DNA of 64,000 bases from Bradyrhizobium sp. SZCCT0153 (GTDB lineage Bacteria > Pseudomonadota > Alphaproteobacteria > Rhizobiales > Xanthobacteraceae): the NCBI RefSeq assembly GCF_018129995.1, contig NZ_JAFCKS010000004.1, positions 186,001 through 250,000 of the forward strand, read 5' to 3'. The position numbers were made by a program, and so were the translations under genes. The number at the start of each line of letters is the position of its first letter. Within the stretch, counting starts at the first letter, position 1. The notes under the pieces were generated by a model. That model ran no database searches. It was given only the letters and a program-made list of their open reading frames with translations, and was not told the DNA's origin. Below, in pieces: positions 44,277 through 52,795 of this stretch.

Positions 44277-45419
44277 TTATCGACTTGGGATATATTCGTA
44301 AAGATGCTGCATGAAACGCGCGGTACGCTTTAGCGTATCTAACTGATCCTTCGTCATCGGATCTCTATCGAAATGCATAACCTCATTCCGGATCTTTCGG
44401 ACTTGATCGAGTAGTTGGACAAATTCGGTGGCGTCGATGCTGAGTGCGAGCTTCGTCCAAACGTCTGGATGTTGAAGAAGCCTGATATACTGCCCAAGGG
44501 TTAGTTCTTCAATTTGACTTACTTTACGATTTGCCGGCGCAGCCGCTTCAAGAATTTGGAAATCGGATGCAGTGACCTTCGTCCCTAGGATTCGCCGGAT
44601 ATGAAGTTCGATTTCTCTCAAGAGCAGAAATGGCTCGGAAAGGGTCTGGAATTGAAGGCTTAGATCGCTCGCTGTTATGATGCCGGTTATGCGCCGATTC
44701 TGTTGATCTCGCACGAGGGTATAACCAAACTCGACAATAGTTGGGATCGCCTCGAACAGGGTTCGGTTCGAATCAATAATTCTTATTTCTTCACGACAAT
44801 CGCCGACCGACGAACATTTTTGCCCCATCGCTAGCTTCAGGCCGATCGACTTCCAAGTTATGACACCTTTCACCTCTCGTTCTCCCTGCATGACGGGAAG
44901 TTGCGAAAAGTCGTACTGCAGCATCAATGTGATAGCCCTGGTGAGCGGAGCGTCATTGCTTATTGTTATCAGCGTCTTGTTTGCAGCAGGAAGGCTACCG
45001 ATTCGAAACGTTGGGTCCTCTCCAGAAATACCATCGGGAATTTCCGAACGAGTTGGAGTATCGGGGGCGGCGGATGTGAGTGGGGGTTCGGCCAGATCGG
45101 GAGTGGGAGTCAGCGGTGTTGCTGTACCTTCGAATTCCGCGTCTTCAGCCATTTCATCGATGATGATATCCGAAGCCACCTTAGCTTTGGCTCCGTCCTT
45201 AAGCTTCAACCAGATCGGTTCATCGATCCAAGCTAACTCAAAGTTCGGGACAGTCGTGAGGTTCAAAGCATCGAGGACCTCTTGGATTTCTTGAACTTTT
45301 ATTGAACCGCGCCGCTCTGCTCCAAAGATACCCAAAAAGTCCCGCACCGTGATGCGATTGACACGCCTACCAGCGTTCAAGCGATCGGCGATCCGTCGCA
45401 TATAGTCGGGAATCAACAT
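44277..45419 (-). CDS. CBS-domain protein with predicted HEPN-type C-terminal domain
   Basis: 380 residues. 1-75: compact N-terminal domain (TVRDFLGIFGAERRGSIKVQ), possibly winged helix. 76-140: Pro/Thr-rich linker. 146-262: two CBS motifs (PLTRAITLMLQYDFSQLPVM; ITGIITASDLSLQF), which bind adenine nucleotides in other proteins. 263-380: helical domain with R344-N-E-V-M-H349 (RKIRNEVMHF), fitting the R-x4-6-H motif of HEPN RNases. AT-richer than its neighbours: the last 60 bases of the gene have 28 G/C. A GGTGGGG ribosome site precedes the start. Promoter perhaps TTGACA near 45600. Function unknown; a nucleotide-sensing RNase effector is possible. Confidence 0.75.
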   Translation of the reverse strand: MLIPDYMRRIADRLNAGRRVNRITVRDFLGIFGAERRGSIKVQEIQEVLDALNLTTVPNFELAWIDEPIWLKLKDGAKAKVASDIIIDEMAEDAEFEGTATPLTPTPDLAEPPLTSAAPDTPTRSEIPDGISGEDPTFRIGSLPAANKTLITISNDAPLTRAITLMLQYDFSQLPVMQGEREVKGVITWKSIGLKLAMGQKCSSVGDCREEIRIIDSNRTLFEAIPTIVEFGYTLVRDQQNRRITGIITASDLSLQFQTLSEPFLLLREIELHIRRILGTKVTASDFQILEAAAPANRKVSQIEELTLGQYIRLLQHPDVWTKLALSIDATEFVQLLDQVRKIRNEVMHFDRDPMTKDQLDTLKRTARFMQHLYEYIPSR

Positions 45420-45622
45420 CGTGCCCCACCAATGTTTTGCGCACCTGCAGATTAGAGCTTATTGACGCAGCACACTGGATGCAAGCAAAGGTTGATTTTG
45501 TCTGGTGCTGCCCGCGGCCATGTCCCGAGACGTGCGAAGAGCACGCTCTCGACTGTGAGGTCGCGCGACACTCGTTTAAGTGCCGTGCGGCCTTTGTCAA
45601 ACGCAGGCTTCGGCGTCACCCC

Positions 45623-47521
45623 TCACAACACCCGATTGCTCTCTTTCACCTTCTCCGCATCCAGATACACGCTTGAGCCCATCTCCTTGAACTTCGCGCT
45701 CATCTGCTTCATGCCGTCCTCGGCGGTGCCGCTCAGCGACATGCCGATCGAGTTCGGATCGTTCAGTGTCGCCGCATAATCCCGCACGTCCTGCGTGATC
45801 TTCATCGAGCAGAATTTTGGGCCGCACATCGAGCAGAAATGGGCGACCTTGTGGGCTTCCTTCGGCAGGGTCTCGTCGTGGAAGTTCTTGGCGGTATCGG
45901 GGTCGAGACCGAGGTTGAACTGGTCGCTCCAGCGGAAGTCGAAACGGGCGCGGGAGAGGGCGTCGTCGCGCAGTTGCGCGGCCGGGTGGCCCTTGGCGAG
46001 ATCGCTGGCGTGGGCTGCGATCTTGTAGGTGATGACGCCGACCTTGACGTCGTTGCGATCGGGCAGGCCGAGATGCTCCTTCGGCGTGACGTAGCAGAGC
46101 ATGGCGCAGCCGAACCAGCCGATCATGGCAGCACCAATGCCTGAGGTGATGTGGTCATAGCCCGGCGCGATGTCGGTGGTCAGGGGCCCGAGCGTGTAGA
46201 ACGGCGCTTCGCCGCATTCCTTGAGCTGCTTGTCCATGTTGATCTTGATTTTGTGCATCGGCACATGGCCGGGGCCCTCGATCATGACCTGGCAGCCCTT
46301 GTTCCACGCGATCTTGGTCAGCTCGCCGAGCGTCTCCAGCTCCGCGAACTGCGCGCGATCGTTGGCGTCCGCGATCGAGCCCGGACGCAGGCCGTCGCCG
46401 AGCGAGAACGAGACGTCATACTTGCGCATGAGGTCGCAGATCTCGTCGAAATGCGTGTAGAGGAAGCTCTCCTTGTGATGCGCCAGGCACCACTTCGCCA
46501 TGATCGAGCCGCCGCGGCTAACGATGCCGGTGACGCGGCTGGCGGTGAGGTGGATGTAGGACAGGCGCACGCCGGCGTGGATGGTGAAATAGTCGACGCC
46601 CTGCTCGCACTGCTCGATCAGCGTGTCCTTGTAGAGCTCCCAGGTCAGCTGCACCGGATCGCCGTTGCACTTCTCCAGCGCCTGGTAGATCGGAACGGTG
46701 CCGATCGGCACCGGCGAATTGCGCAGGATCCATTCGCGGGTGGTGTGGATGTTGCGGCCCGTCGAGAGGTCCATCACGGTGTCGGCGCCCCAGCGGATCG
46801 CCCACACCATCTTCTCGACCTCTTCCTCCACCGATGACGTCACCGCCGAGTTGCCGATATTGGCGTTGATCTTGGTCAGGAAGTTGCGGCCGATGATCAT
46901 CGGCTCGAGTTCGCTGTGGTTGATGTTGCAGGGGATGATGGCGCGGCCGCGCGCGATCTCGCTGCGGACGAACTCCGGGGTGATGAAGGCGGGGACTTCC
47001 GCGCCAAAGCTCTCGCCGTCGGCGAGCGCTGCTTCGGCGCGTTCGAGCTGCTCCTTGCGGCCGAGATTTTCGCGGGCGGCGACGTAGATCATCTCCTTGG
47101 TGATGATGCCGGCGCGGGCGAATTCGAGCTGCGTGATCTTGTGGCCGTCGAGGCCGCGCAAGGGCTGATGATAGGCCGAGAAGGCGCGCGCGGCTTTGTC
47201 GGTGGAGACGCTGCCGTTGTCTTCCGGCTTGATCTGGCGGCCCGCATATTCCTCGACGCCGCCGCGTTCCAGCACCCAGGCCTTGCGGCCGCGCGCGAGG
47301 CCGGCGTTGACGTCGATGGTGACGGACGGATCGGTGTAGGGACCGGAGGTGTCGTAGACCGGCAGGTTCGGCTCGCCCGCACCCTCGGACAGGATGATCT
47401 CGCGCAGCGGCACGCGCAGCTCGGGCGCGGCGTCGGGGGACGCGAAGATTTTTCGCGACGAGGGGAGCGGGCCGGTGGTGACGGCGGGGACGGTCTTGTC
47501 GGGATTGGAGCGGATGTTCAT
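45623..47521 (-). CDS. thiC: Phosphomethylpyrimidine synthase
   Basis: 632 residues from ATG 47521 (GGAGGATC upstream). Radical SAM enzyme rearranging aminoimidazole ribotide to HMP phosphate. The non-canonical [4Fe-4S] motif is at the C-terminal end: CSMCGPKFCSM (CxxCxxxxC). Family blocks include FLTKINANIGNSAV, MIEGPGHVPMHKI and GPLTTDIAPGYDHI. It is the last gene of the thi operon, separated from thiE by a palindromic repeat. No riboswitch of its own is visible. Confidence 0.95.
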   Translation of the reverse strand: MNIRSNPDKTVPAVTTGPLPSSRKIFASPDAAPELRVPLREIILSEGAGEPNLPVYDTSGPYTDPSVTIDVNAGLARGRKAWVLERGGVEEYAGRQIKPEDNGSVSTDKAARAFSAYHQPLRGLDGHKITQLEFARAGIITKEMIYVAARENLGRKEQLERAEAALADGESFGAEVPAFITPEFVRSEIARGRAIIPCNINHSELEPMIIGRNFLTKINANIGNSAVTSSVEEEVEKMVWAIRWGADTVMDLSTGRNIHTTREWILRNSPVPIGTVPIYQALEKCNGDPVQLTWELYKDTLIEQCEQGVDYFTIHAGVRLSYIHLTASRVTGIVSRGGSIMAKWCLAHHKESFLYTHFDEICDLMRKYDVSFSLGDGLRPGSIADANDRAQFAELETLGELTKIAWNKGCQVMIEGPGHVPMHKIKINMDKQLKECGEAPFYTLGPLTTDIAPGYDHITSGIGAAMIGWFGCAMLCYVTPKEHLGLPDRNDVKVGVITYKIAAHASDLAKGHPAAQLRDDALSRARFDFRWSDQFNLGLDPDTAKNFHDETLPKEAHKVAHFCSMCGPKFCSMKITQDVRDYAATLNDPNSIGMSLSGTAEDGMKQMSAKFKEMGSSVYLDAEKVKESNRVL

Positions 47522-47582
47522 GGGATCCTCCGGTTTAATTCTGGTGGGCGTGCGTACGGGCAACGCCGGTGAGTTCTTGTTC

Positions 47583-47670
47583 CGTCATTGCGAGCGCAGC
47601 GAAGCAATCCAGAAATGCTTCCGCGGAAGCAGTCTGGATTGCCTCGTCGCAAGTGCTCCTCGCAATGACG
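47583..47670. repeat. REP family A, copy 4 (between thiE and thiC)
   Basis: CGTCATTGCGAGCGCAGCGAAG on the left, TCTGGATTGCCTCGTCGC...CGCAATGACG on the right. Located in the thiE-thiC spacer, 20 bases past the thiE stop, where it could influence mRNA processing or partial termination inside the operon. Confidence 0.9.
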
Positions 47671-47689
47671 GGTGGAGAGAGAGTGGGCA

Positions 47690-48298
47690 TCACGCCGCCT
47701 CCGCGGACAGGCCGAGCCATTGTTTGACCCGCGCGTCCGGGTCGGCATTCTGGGTGACGTCGCTGACGACGGCGATGGAATCCGCACCCGCGGCAAAGAT
47801 CTCCGTGGCGTGCTCGAACTTGATGCCGCCGATCGCGACCAGCGGGATGCTGCCGATACGCTGCTTCCATTCCGCGATCTTCGGAATGCCCTGCGGCTCG
47901 AAGCGCATCGATTTGAGGGTGGTGAAGAAGATCGGGCCGAGCGCGACGTAGTCGGGTTCTGCGGCGAGCGCGGTCTCGAGCTCCGTATCGTCATGAGTGG
48001 AGACGCCGAGGAGAAGGCCGGCCTCGCGAATGGACTTGAGGTCCGCATCGGCGAGGTCTTCCTGGCCGAGATGCAGGTACTTTGCACCGGCGACGATCGC
48101 CGCACGCCAATAGTCGTTCACGACGAGCTTTGCCTGCGTGCCGTTGGTGATGGCCAGCGCGTCGGTGACGATCTGGAGCGCCTCGGCGTCGTTCAGATCT
48201 TTCGAGCGCAGTTGGATCGTACCGACGCCGAGCCTGGTCAGGCGCTCGACCCATGCGAGGCTGTCGACGACGGGATAAAATCGATCAGGATACGGCAT
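47690..48298 (-). CDS. thiE: Thiamine phosphate synthase
   Basis: 202 residues from ATG 48298. TIM-barrel enzyme joining HMP-PP to thiazole phosphate to give thiamine phosphate. Typical blocks: GVGTIQLRSKDLND, AKLVVNDYWRAAI, YLHLGQEDL, LGVSTHDDTELETALA, VALGPIFFTTLKS, VAIGGI. The start overlaps the thiG end by 14 bases, as in a tight operon. Confidence 0.93.
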   Translation of the reverse strand: MPYPDRFYPVVDSLAWVERLTRLGVGTIQLRSKDLNDAEALQIVTDALAITNGTQAKLVVNDYWRAAIVAGAKYLHLGQEDLADADLKSIREAGLLLGVSTHDDTELETALAAEPDYVALGPIFFTTLKSMRFEPQGIPKIAEWKQRIGSIPLVAIGGIKFEHATEIFAAGADSIAVVSDVTQNADPDARVKQWLGLSAEAA

Positions 48299-49067
48299 GC
48301 CAGAACGGGGTCCCAACGACAGGGGTGGAAGGGGAGGCGAAGTCGCGGGCGTTCATCAGCCCGGCCTCGAAGGCGGTGCGGCCGGCCTCGATGCCGAGGC
48401 GGAAGGCATTGGCCATCGCGACGGGATCGGCGGCTTTGGCGATGGCCGTGTTGAGCAGCACGGCGTCGTAGCCGAGCTCGAGCGCCTCGGCCGCATGGCT
48501 CGGCGCGCCGATGCCGGCGTCGACCACCAGCGTGATGTCGGGCAGCCGCTCGCGCATCAGCTTGAGCGCGTCGCGGTTGGTGATGCCTTTCGCGCTGCCG
48601 ATCGGGGCGGCCCACGGCATCACCACCTTGCAGCCGGCATCGACCAGGCGGTTCGCGACCGACAGATCCTCGGTGCAATATGGGAACACCTCGAAGCCGT
48701 CCTTGATGAGGAGGCCTGCTGCCTCGACCAGGCCGACCACGTCGGGCTGCAGCGTGTCGTTGTCGGCGATGACCTCGAGCTTGATCCATGAGGTGCCGAA
48801 CAATTCGCGTGCGAGCTTTGCCGTGGTCACCGCCTCGCGCACGCTGCGGCAGCCAGCGGTGTTCGGCAGCACGGCGACGTCGAGCTCGCGGATCAGCTTC
48901 CAGAACGCGTCCCCGGTCTTGCCGCCGGCGGCCTCGCGCCGCAGCGACACCGTGACGATGTTCGAGCCTGAGGCGCGGATCGCCGCCTGCATGATCGCAG
49001 GCGAGGGATAGAGCGCGCTGCCGATCAGCAGGCGCGAGGCGAAGGTCTTGCCGTAGAAGGTCACCAT
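48285..49067 (-). CDS. thiG: Thiazole synthase
   Basis: 260 residues from ATG 49067. Builds thiazole phosphate from deoxyxylulose phosphate, dehydroglycine and ThiS thiocarboxylate. Schiff-base Lys is in SWIKLEVIADN; also LPNTAGCRS, PIGSAKGITN, VVDAGIGAPSHAAEALE and AVLLNTAIAKA. The frame upstream runs to 49217, but this ATG follows a GAGGGTGAGAAC site and begins the family N terminus VTFYGKTFASRLLIG. Confidence 0.95.
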   Translation of the reverse strand: MVTFYGKTFASRLLIGSALYPSPAIMQAAIRASGSNIVTVSLRREAAGGKTGDAFWKLIRELDVAVLPNTAGCRSVREAVTTAKLARELFGTSWIKLEVIADNDTLQPDVVGLVEAAGLLIKDGFEVFPYCTEDLSVANRLVDAGCKVVMPWAAPIGSAKGITNRDALKLMRERLPDITLVVDAGIGAPSHAAEALELGYDAVLLNTAIAKAADPVAMANAFRLGIEAGRTAFEAGLMNARDFASPSTPVVGTPFWHAVS

Positions 49068-49071
49068 GTTC

Positions 49072-49269
49072 TCACCCTCCCTGCCGCGGCGTGATGATCT
49101 CGATCTCGTCGCCTGCCTTGAGGTGGGTCTCGGCCCAGCGGCTTTTCGGCACGACGTCGAAGTTGAGCGCAATCGCGAAATGGGTGCCCTCGTAATCGAG
49201 CTCGGACAGCAGCGCATCGACGCTGGCCGAGTTCACCTCGCGCTGCTCGCCGTTGATGATCAAACGCAT
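49072..49269 (-). CDS. thiS: Sulfur carrier protein ThiS
   Basis: 65 residues, ubiquitin-like fold ending ITPRQGG: the C-terminal Gly-Gly is adenylated, then thiocarboxylated, to donate sulfur to ThiG. Start MRLIINGEQREV is typical. Four bases separate its stop from the thiG start, and seven separate thiO from its own start. Confidence 0.95.
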   Translation of the reverse strand: MRLIINGEQREVNSASVDALLSELDYEGTHFAIALNFDVVPKSRWAETHLKAGDEIEIITPRQGG

Positions 49270-49276
49270 TGGACGA

Positions 49277-50296
49277 TCACGCGCATTGCATCACCTCATT
49301 GTCGATCTGGCCGCGCTGGACGTATTGCAGCGTCAGCTCGGCGAGCGCGGGCGCGATCAGGAAGCCGTGGCGATAGAGCCCGTTGACGCTGATCCTGCTG
49401 CCGCGAATGCCGATACGCGGCAGATTGTCGGGGAAGGCCGGCCGCAGGCCCGACCCGAATTCGACGATGCGGGCCTCGCCGAAGGCGGGATGCACGGCAT
49501 AGGCCGCGCCGAGCAGCTCGAGCGCCGAACGGACGCTGACGCCGGTGTCCTCGGCCTCGATCGAGGTCGCACCCAGCATGAACAGGCCTTGCTCGCGCGG
49601 GATCACATAGAGCGGCCAGCGCGGATGGATCAGACGCACCGGGCGCGAAAGCTCGACCTCGCCGGTCTCGATCAGGATCATCTCGCCCTTGACGCCGCGA
49701 AGCTCCGGCTGCTCGTCGCGCGCGGCCAGGCCGCGGCAGTCGATCACGATGCCGTCGACGTCTTGCAGATCTTGGGCGGAAACGTCGCTGGAGAATTTGA
49801 TGGTGCCGCCGGCAGCTTTGATGCGCTCGTGCAATTTGGGCAGCACGCGGCGCGGCTCGACATGGCCCTCGGTCGGGAAGAACAGCGCGTCGCGGAAGCG
49901 GCCCTCCAGCGACGGCTCGAGCTCGGCGAGGCCGGCGGCGTCGAGCCGGCGGTGTCCCCCGGTCATCCGGGCAAAGCGCTCGAAATCGTTGCGCTCGCGC
50001 GGGTGGGCGACGACGAGCGAGCCGTTGAACGGCGTATCCGGCAATTCGCGCCGCCAGATGTCGAGCGAGCGCAGGCCGAGCCTGGAAATGACGGGTTCGG
50101 CGACCTCCGCCTCGCACCAGGGCGCCAGCATGCCGCCGGCCCAATGGCTGGTGGCGTCGGTCATCGCCGCGTCACCGCGCTCGTGTAGCGTCACGGCATG
50201 GCCGGCCTGCGCGAACAGCAGTGCCTGCCATGCGCCCGCAATGCCTGCGCCGATGATGGATACCGGGGAATCCGGTCGCTTGGTCGTCTGCAACAT
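49277..50296 (-). CDS. thiO: Glycine oxidase
   Basis: 339 residues. FAD enzyme oxidising glycine to the iminoglycine (dehydroglycine) used by ThiG. FAD fold SIIGAGIAGAWQALLFAQ, then SHWAGGMLAPWCEAEV and the C-terminal INGLYRHGFLIAPALAELT with the conserved Arg/His region. First gene of the operon, directly behind the TPP riboswitch. Presence of ThiO rather than ThiH fits aerobic life. Confidence 0.94.
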   Translation of the reverse strand: MLQTTKRPDSPVSIIGAGIAGAWQALLFAQAGHAVTLHERGDAAMTDATSHWAGGMLAPWCEAEVAEPVISRLGLRSLDIWRRELPDTPFNGSLVVAHPRERNDFERFARMTGGHRRLDAAGLAELEPSLEGRFRDALFFPTEGHVEPRRVLPKLHERIKAAGGTIKFSSDVSAQDLQDVDGIVIDCRGLAARDEQPELRGVKGEMILIETGEVELSRPVRLIHPRWPLYVIPREQGLFMLGATSIEAEDTGVSVRSALELLGAAYAVHPAFGEARIVEFGSGLRPAFPDNLPRIGIRGSRISVNGLYRHGFLIAPALAELTLQYVQRGQIDNEVMQCA

Positions 50297-50297
50297 C

Positions 50298-50407
50298 CCT
50301 GTCCCTTCGCCGGCATGACCCGGATCAGGTTCAAAGGGTCACCGCGGTCCTGGGCGGATTGCCCATTTAGCGGTATCTCAGCTCCTCCTCGGAGCACCCC
50401 TCGGAAC
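50298..50407 (-). promoter_or_regulatory. TPP riboswitch (THI box)
   Basis: On the minus strand it reads GAGGGGTGCTCC, then GCTGAGATACC, and finally ACCCTTTGAACCTGATCCGG and GTCATGCCGGCGAAGGGA. These are the conserved THI-box helices P1-P5. It lies in the leader directly before thiO, so thiamine pyrophosphate should shut off the whole operon. Confidence 0.96.
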
Positions 50408-50463
50408 GGCTCTAATGTATGCCAGTGGGGCGTGGTGTCAATGTATGTTGCCGGGAACCGGGG

Positions 50464-50997
50464 TTACTTCGGCGCCTGGGCGCGAGCGTTGCGGACGCGC
50501 TGGGCGAGCTTCCTGTGCGGCGTCGCGCCGAACATGGGCTGCGGATTGCCGTTCGGCTCGAGCCAGGTCTCGCCGACATTGGCGACCTGCACGGCCTCCT
50601 GCCGCTGCCGTTTTGCGGCATAGTAGTAGCCGCCTGCGAAATAGCGCACGGCGCGGGCATGGTCGCCATTGGCGGCGTGATAGGCGCCGGCGAGGTATTT
50701 CACGGCATAGGTCAGGTTGGTGTTGGGATCGCGCAGCCCGGCGGCATCGCCGGTGTAGCCAACCCCGCGAGCGGTCGCGAGCTTGATCTGCATCAGCCCG
50801 ATGGTGCCGCCACGGCCGACGAGGCCGGGCTGATAGCGGCTCTCGCGCATGATGACGCGATGCACCAGCGCCTCCGGCACGCCGTTGGCGCGGGCATGGG
50901 CCGCGACCATCTCGGCGTATTCGGCTTCGCCCGCGAACGCGGCCTGCGGTAACACCAGTCCGGCCGCGAGCAGCGCGGCAACGCGTAAAATTTTCAT
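50464..50997 (-). CDS. Lytic transglycosylase (SLT domain)
   Basis: 177 residues from ATG 50997 (a longer frame exists). Signal peptide MKILRVAALLAAGLVLPQAAFA. Catalytic Glu in IMRESRYQPG, then GLMQIKLATARGVG and NLTYAVKYLAGAY, the SLT/Slt70 motifs. A small soluble periplasmic peptidoglycan lyase. Divergent from the Zn-ribbon gene. Confidence 0.9.
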   Translation of the reverse strand: MKILRVAALLAAGLVLPQAAFAGEAEYAEMVAAHARANGVPEALVHRVIMRESRYQPGLVGRGGTIGLMQIKLATARGVGYTGDAAGLRDPNTNLTYAVKYLAGAYHAANGDHARAVRYFAGGYYYAAKRQRQEAVQVANVGETWLEPNGNPQPMFGATPHRKLAQRVRNARAQAPK

Positions 50998-51232
50998 CGG
51001 ATATCCCGGATGTCCCTGAGCAACCTGCGCCCGGCCTGCCGTTAGGCCTTCCGAACGCGGCGATGATGTGGCCAAACGCCGTCGTTCTCGTTTTCGCAGC
51101 GCCGAGCCGCTATTACGACTCAATGCCGGCGCTAGAGTTCCCTCAGGCAGGACAGCTCGCGACAGCACGCCTGTCTATTCGCGCAAGCCTGCGAAAGCGA
51201 GTATGCAAGCGCTGCAAATCGGGAGAGGTGCC

Positions 51233-51451
51233 ATGACAAAAGCAACCATGGTCGAAGCCAGCACCGGCGACATCCCCAAGCAGAACCCCTGTGCCCAGTG
51301 CGGCGCGCCGATCGCGCAGCCCGACTGGATCGAGCCGGGCGAGGGGCGCGTCTCGTATCTCTGGACGTGCCACGCCTGCAGCTATCGCTTCGAGGCGATC
51401 GCGATCTTCGATGAGCCTGCGGCCATCGCGTATCCGCCACTCGCAGCCTGA
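51233..51451 (+). CDS. Small zinc-ribbon-like protein
   Basis: 72 residues from ATG 51233 (GGGAGAGG upstream). Two CxxC knuckles, CAQCGAP and WTCHACSY, about 30 residues apart form a likely zinc ribbon. The rest is short acidic and aromatic (FEAIAIFDEPAAIAY). No family assigned. Convergent with the histidine kinase gene. Confidence 0.7.
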   Translation: MTKATMVEASTGDIPKQNPCAQCGAPIAQPDWIEPGEGRVSYLWTCHACSYRFEAIAIFDEPAAIAYPPLAA

Positions 51452-51453
51452 GA

Positions 51454-52782
51454 TCAAGCCGCCAGCCGCGGCTGCTGCCACACCGGCAATTGCATCCGCA
51501 CGATCAGGCCGTGCGGCTCGCGGTCGTGCAGCGAAAGCTCGCCGCCATGGGCGATCGCGATCGCGCGCGCGATCGACAGGCCGAGCCCGAAGCCGGTGGA
51601 CTCGTCCATGGTGCGCGCGTCGTCGCCGCGCACGAACGGCTCCAGCATCTCCTGCTTGCGCGCATCCGAAATGCCGGGACCGTCGTCCTCGACGTCGATG
51701 ACGAGTTTCGTGCCCGACATCTGGAGGCGGATCGTGACCTCGGCGCCGAAGCGCACCGCGTTCTCGACGAGGTTGGTGACGCCGCGATGCAGATCGTCGG
51801 GCCGCGCCGCGGCGGTCGCGGAGAGCGGGCCGTCATAATGCACGACATGGCCCATGTCGCCGAACTGGTCGGCGATGAGCTGCAGCGTGCTCGCGATGTC
51901 GACCAGCGTCACCGCCTCGATCTTGCGGTCGTTGCGCAGCAGCGACAGCACCGATTCCAGCATCGAGCGCATCTGGTCGAGGTCGATCAGCATGCGCTTG
52001 CGGTTGCCCTCGTCCTCGATGAACTCGGCGCGCAGGCGCAGCCGCGTGATCGGCGTGCGCAGATCGTGGCTGATCGCGGCCAGCATCCTGGTCCGATCCG
52101 ACATCAGCCGCGCGATCCGCTCGTGCATGCGGTTGAGCGCGCGCGCGACCGAGCGGATCTCCTCCGGACCGCGCTCCGGCAGCGGCTCGCCGGCGACGTC
52201 GAGACTGAAATTTTCCGCGGCCTTGGCGAACGACGACAGCGGCGCGGCCAGCGCATAGGCCGCCCAAAGGCCGAGCATGGTGACGCTGATCAGCGCGAAC
52301 AGCAGCGTGATCATCCACGGGCCGCCCCAGAATCGCGGCGGATAGGGTCCCTGCTCGACCCGGCCCGCGATCATGGTGCCGTCGGGCAATCCGATCGCAA
52401 TCCGGTGCGTGCCGGCCTGCGGCGCCAGCGCCGTGACGCTGTATTGATGGCCGAGATGCCGGCGGACGTTGTGCACGTGCGGGCCGTCGCTGTCGCCGGC
52501 GACCGAGGCGGTCCCTGGCGCCAGCAGCTCGATCCCGGCCTTCGGGAACGCTCGCGCGATATCGGCGAGGATGCGTGGCCGCTCGCCGGCATCGGCGCCG
52601 TCGAGGAGGAGGGCCGCATCGGCGAGCTGATGTGCGCTGTCGGGCGGTGGATCAGCGCGGTCCGGCCGGCTGATCAGGAAGCTGACGGTGAGGATCAGAT
52701 GCAGCGCGACGATCGACGCCACCACCAGCGCGGCGATCTGTCCGCCGATGCTCTTGAGGTGGAAGAAGCGGAACGGCATCAT
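51454..52782 (-). CDS. Sensor histidine kinase (EnvZ-like)
   Basis: 442 residues. TM1 near 12-32 (GGQIAALVVASIVALHLIL), a periplasmic sensor of about 130 residues, TM2 near 163-183, HAMP, then HisKA (ISHDLRTPITRLRLRAEF with phosphorylated His), N box NLVENAVRFG, G1 DDGPGISD and G2 GFGLGLSIARAIA. Overlaps nothing but is 13 bases downstream of its response regulator. The signal is unknown. Confidence 0.93.
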   Translation of the reverse strand: MMPFRFFHLKSIGGQIAALVVASIVALHLILTVSFLISRPDRADPPPDSAHQLADAALLLDGADAGERPRILADIARAFPKAGIELLAPGTASVAGDSDGPHVHNVRRHLGHQYSVTALAPQAGTHRIAIGLPDGTMIAGRVEQGPYPPRFWGGPWMITLLFALISVTMLGLWAAYALAAPLSSFAKAAENFSLDVAGEPLPERGPEEIRSVARALNRMHERIARLMSDRTRMLAAISHDLRTPITRLRLRAEFIEDEGNRKRMLIDLDQMRSMLESVLSLLRNDRKIEAVTLVDIASTLQLIADQFGDMGHVVHYDGPLSATAAARPDDLHRGVTNLVENAVRFGAEVTIRLQMSGTKLVIDVEDDGPGISDARKQEMLEPFVRGDDARTMDESTGFGLGLSIARAIAIAHGGELSLHDREPHGLIVRMQLPVWQQPRLAA

Positions 52783-52795
52783 GAGGGCCGCCCCA

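Noticed and set aside
44760..44785. tRNA-like GGTTCGAATC sequence
   Set aside because: Lies inside the CBS-HEPN coding region and lacks the rest of a cloverleaf.
45437..45676. 79-residue plus-strand frame at the edge of thiC
   Set aside because: Overlaps the thiC end, no ribosome site and no recognisable sequence.
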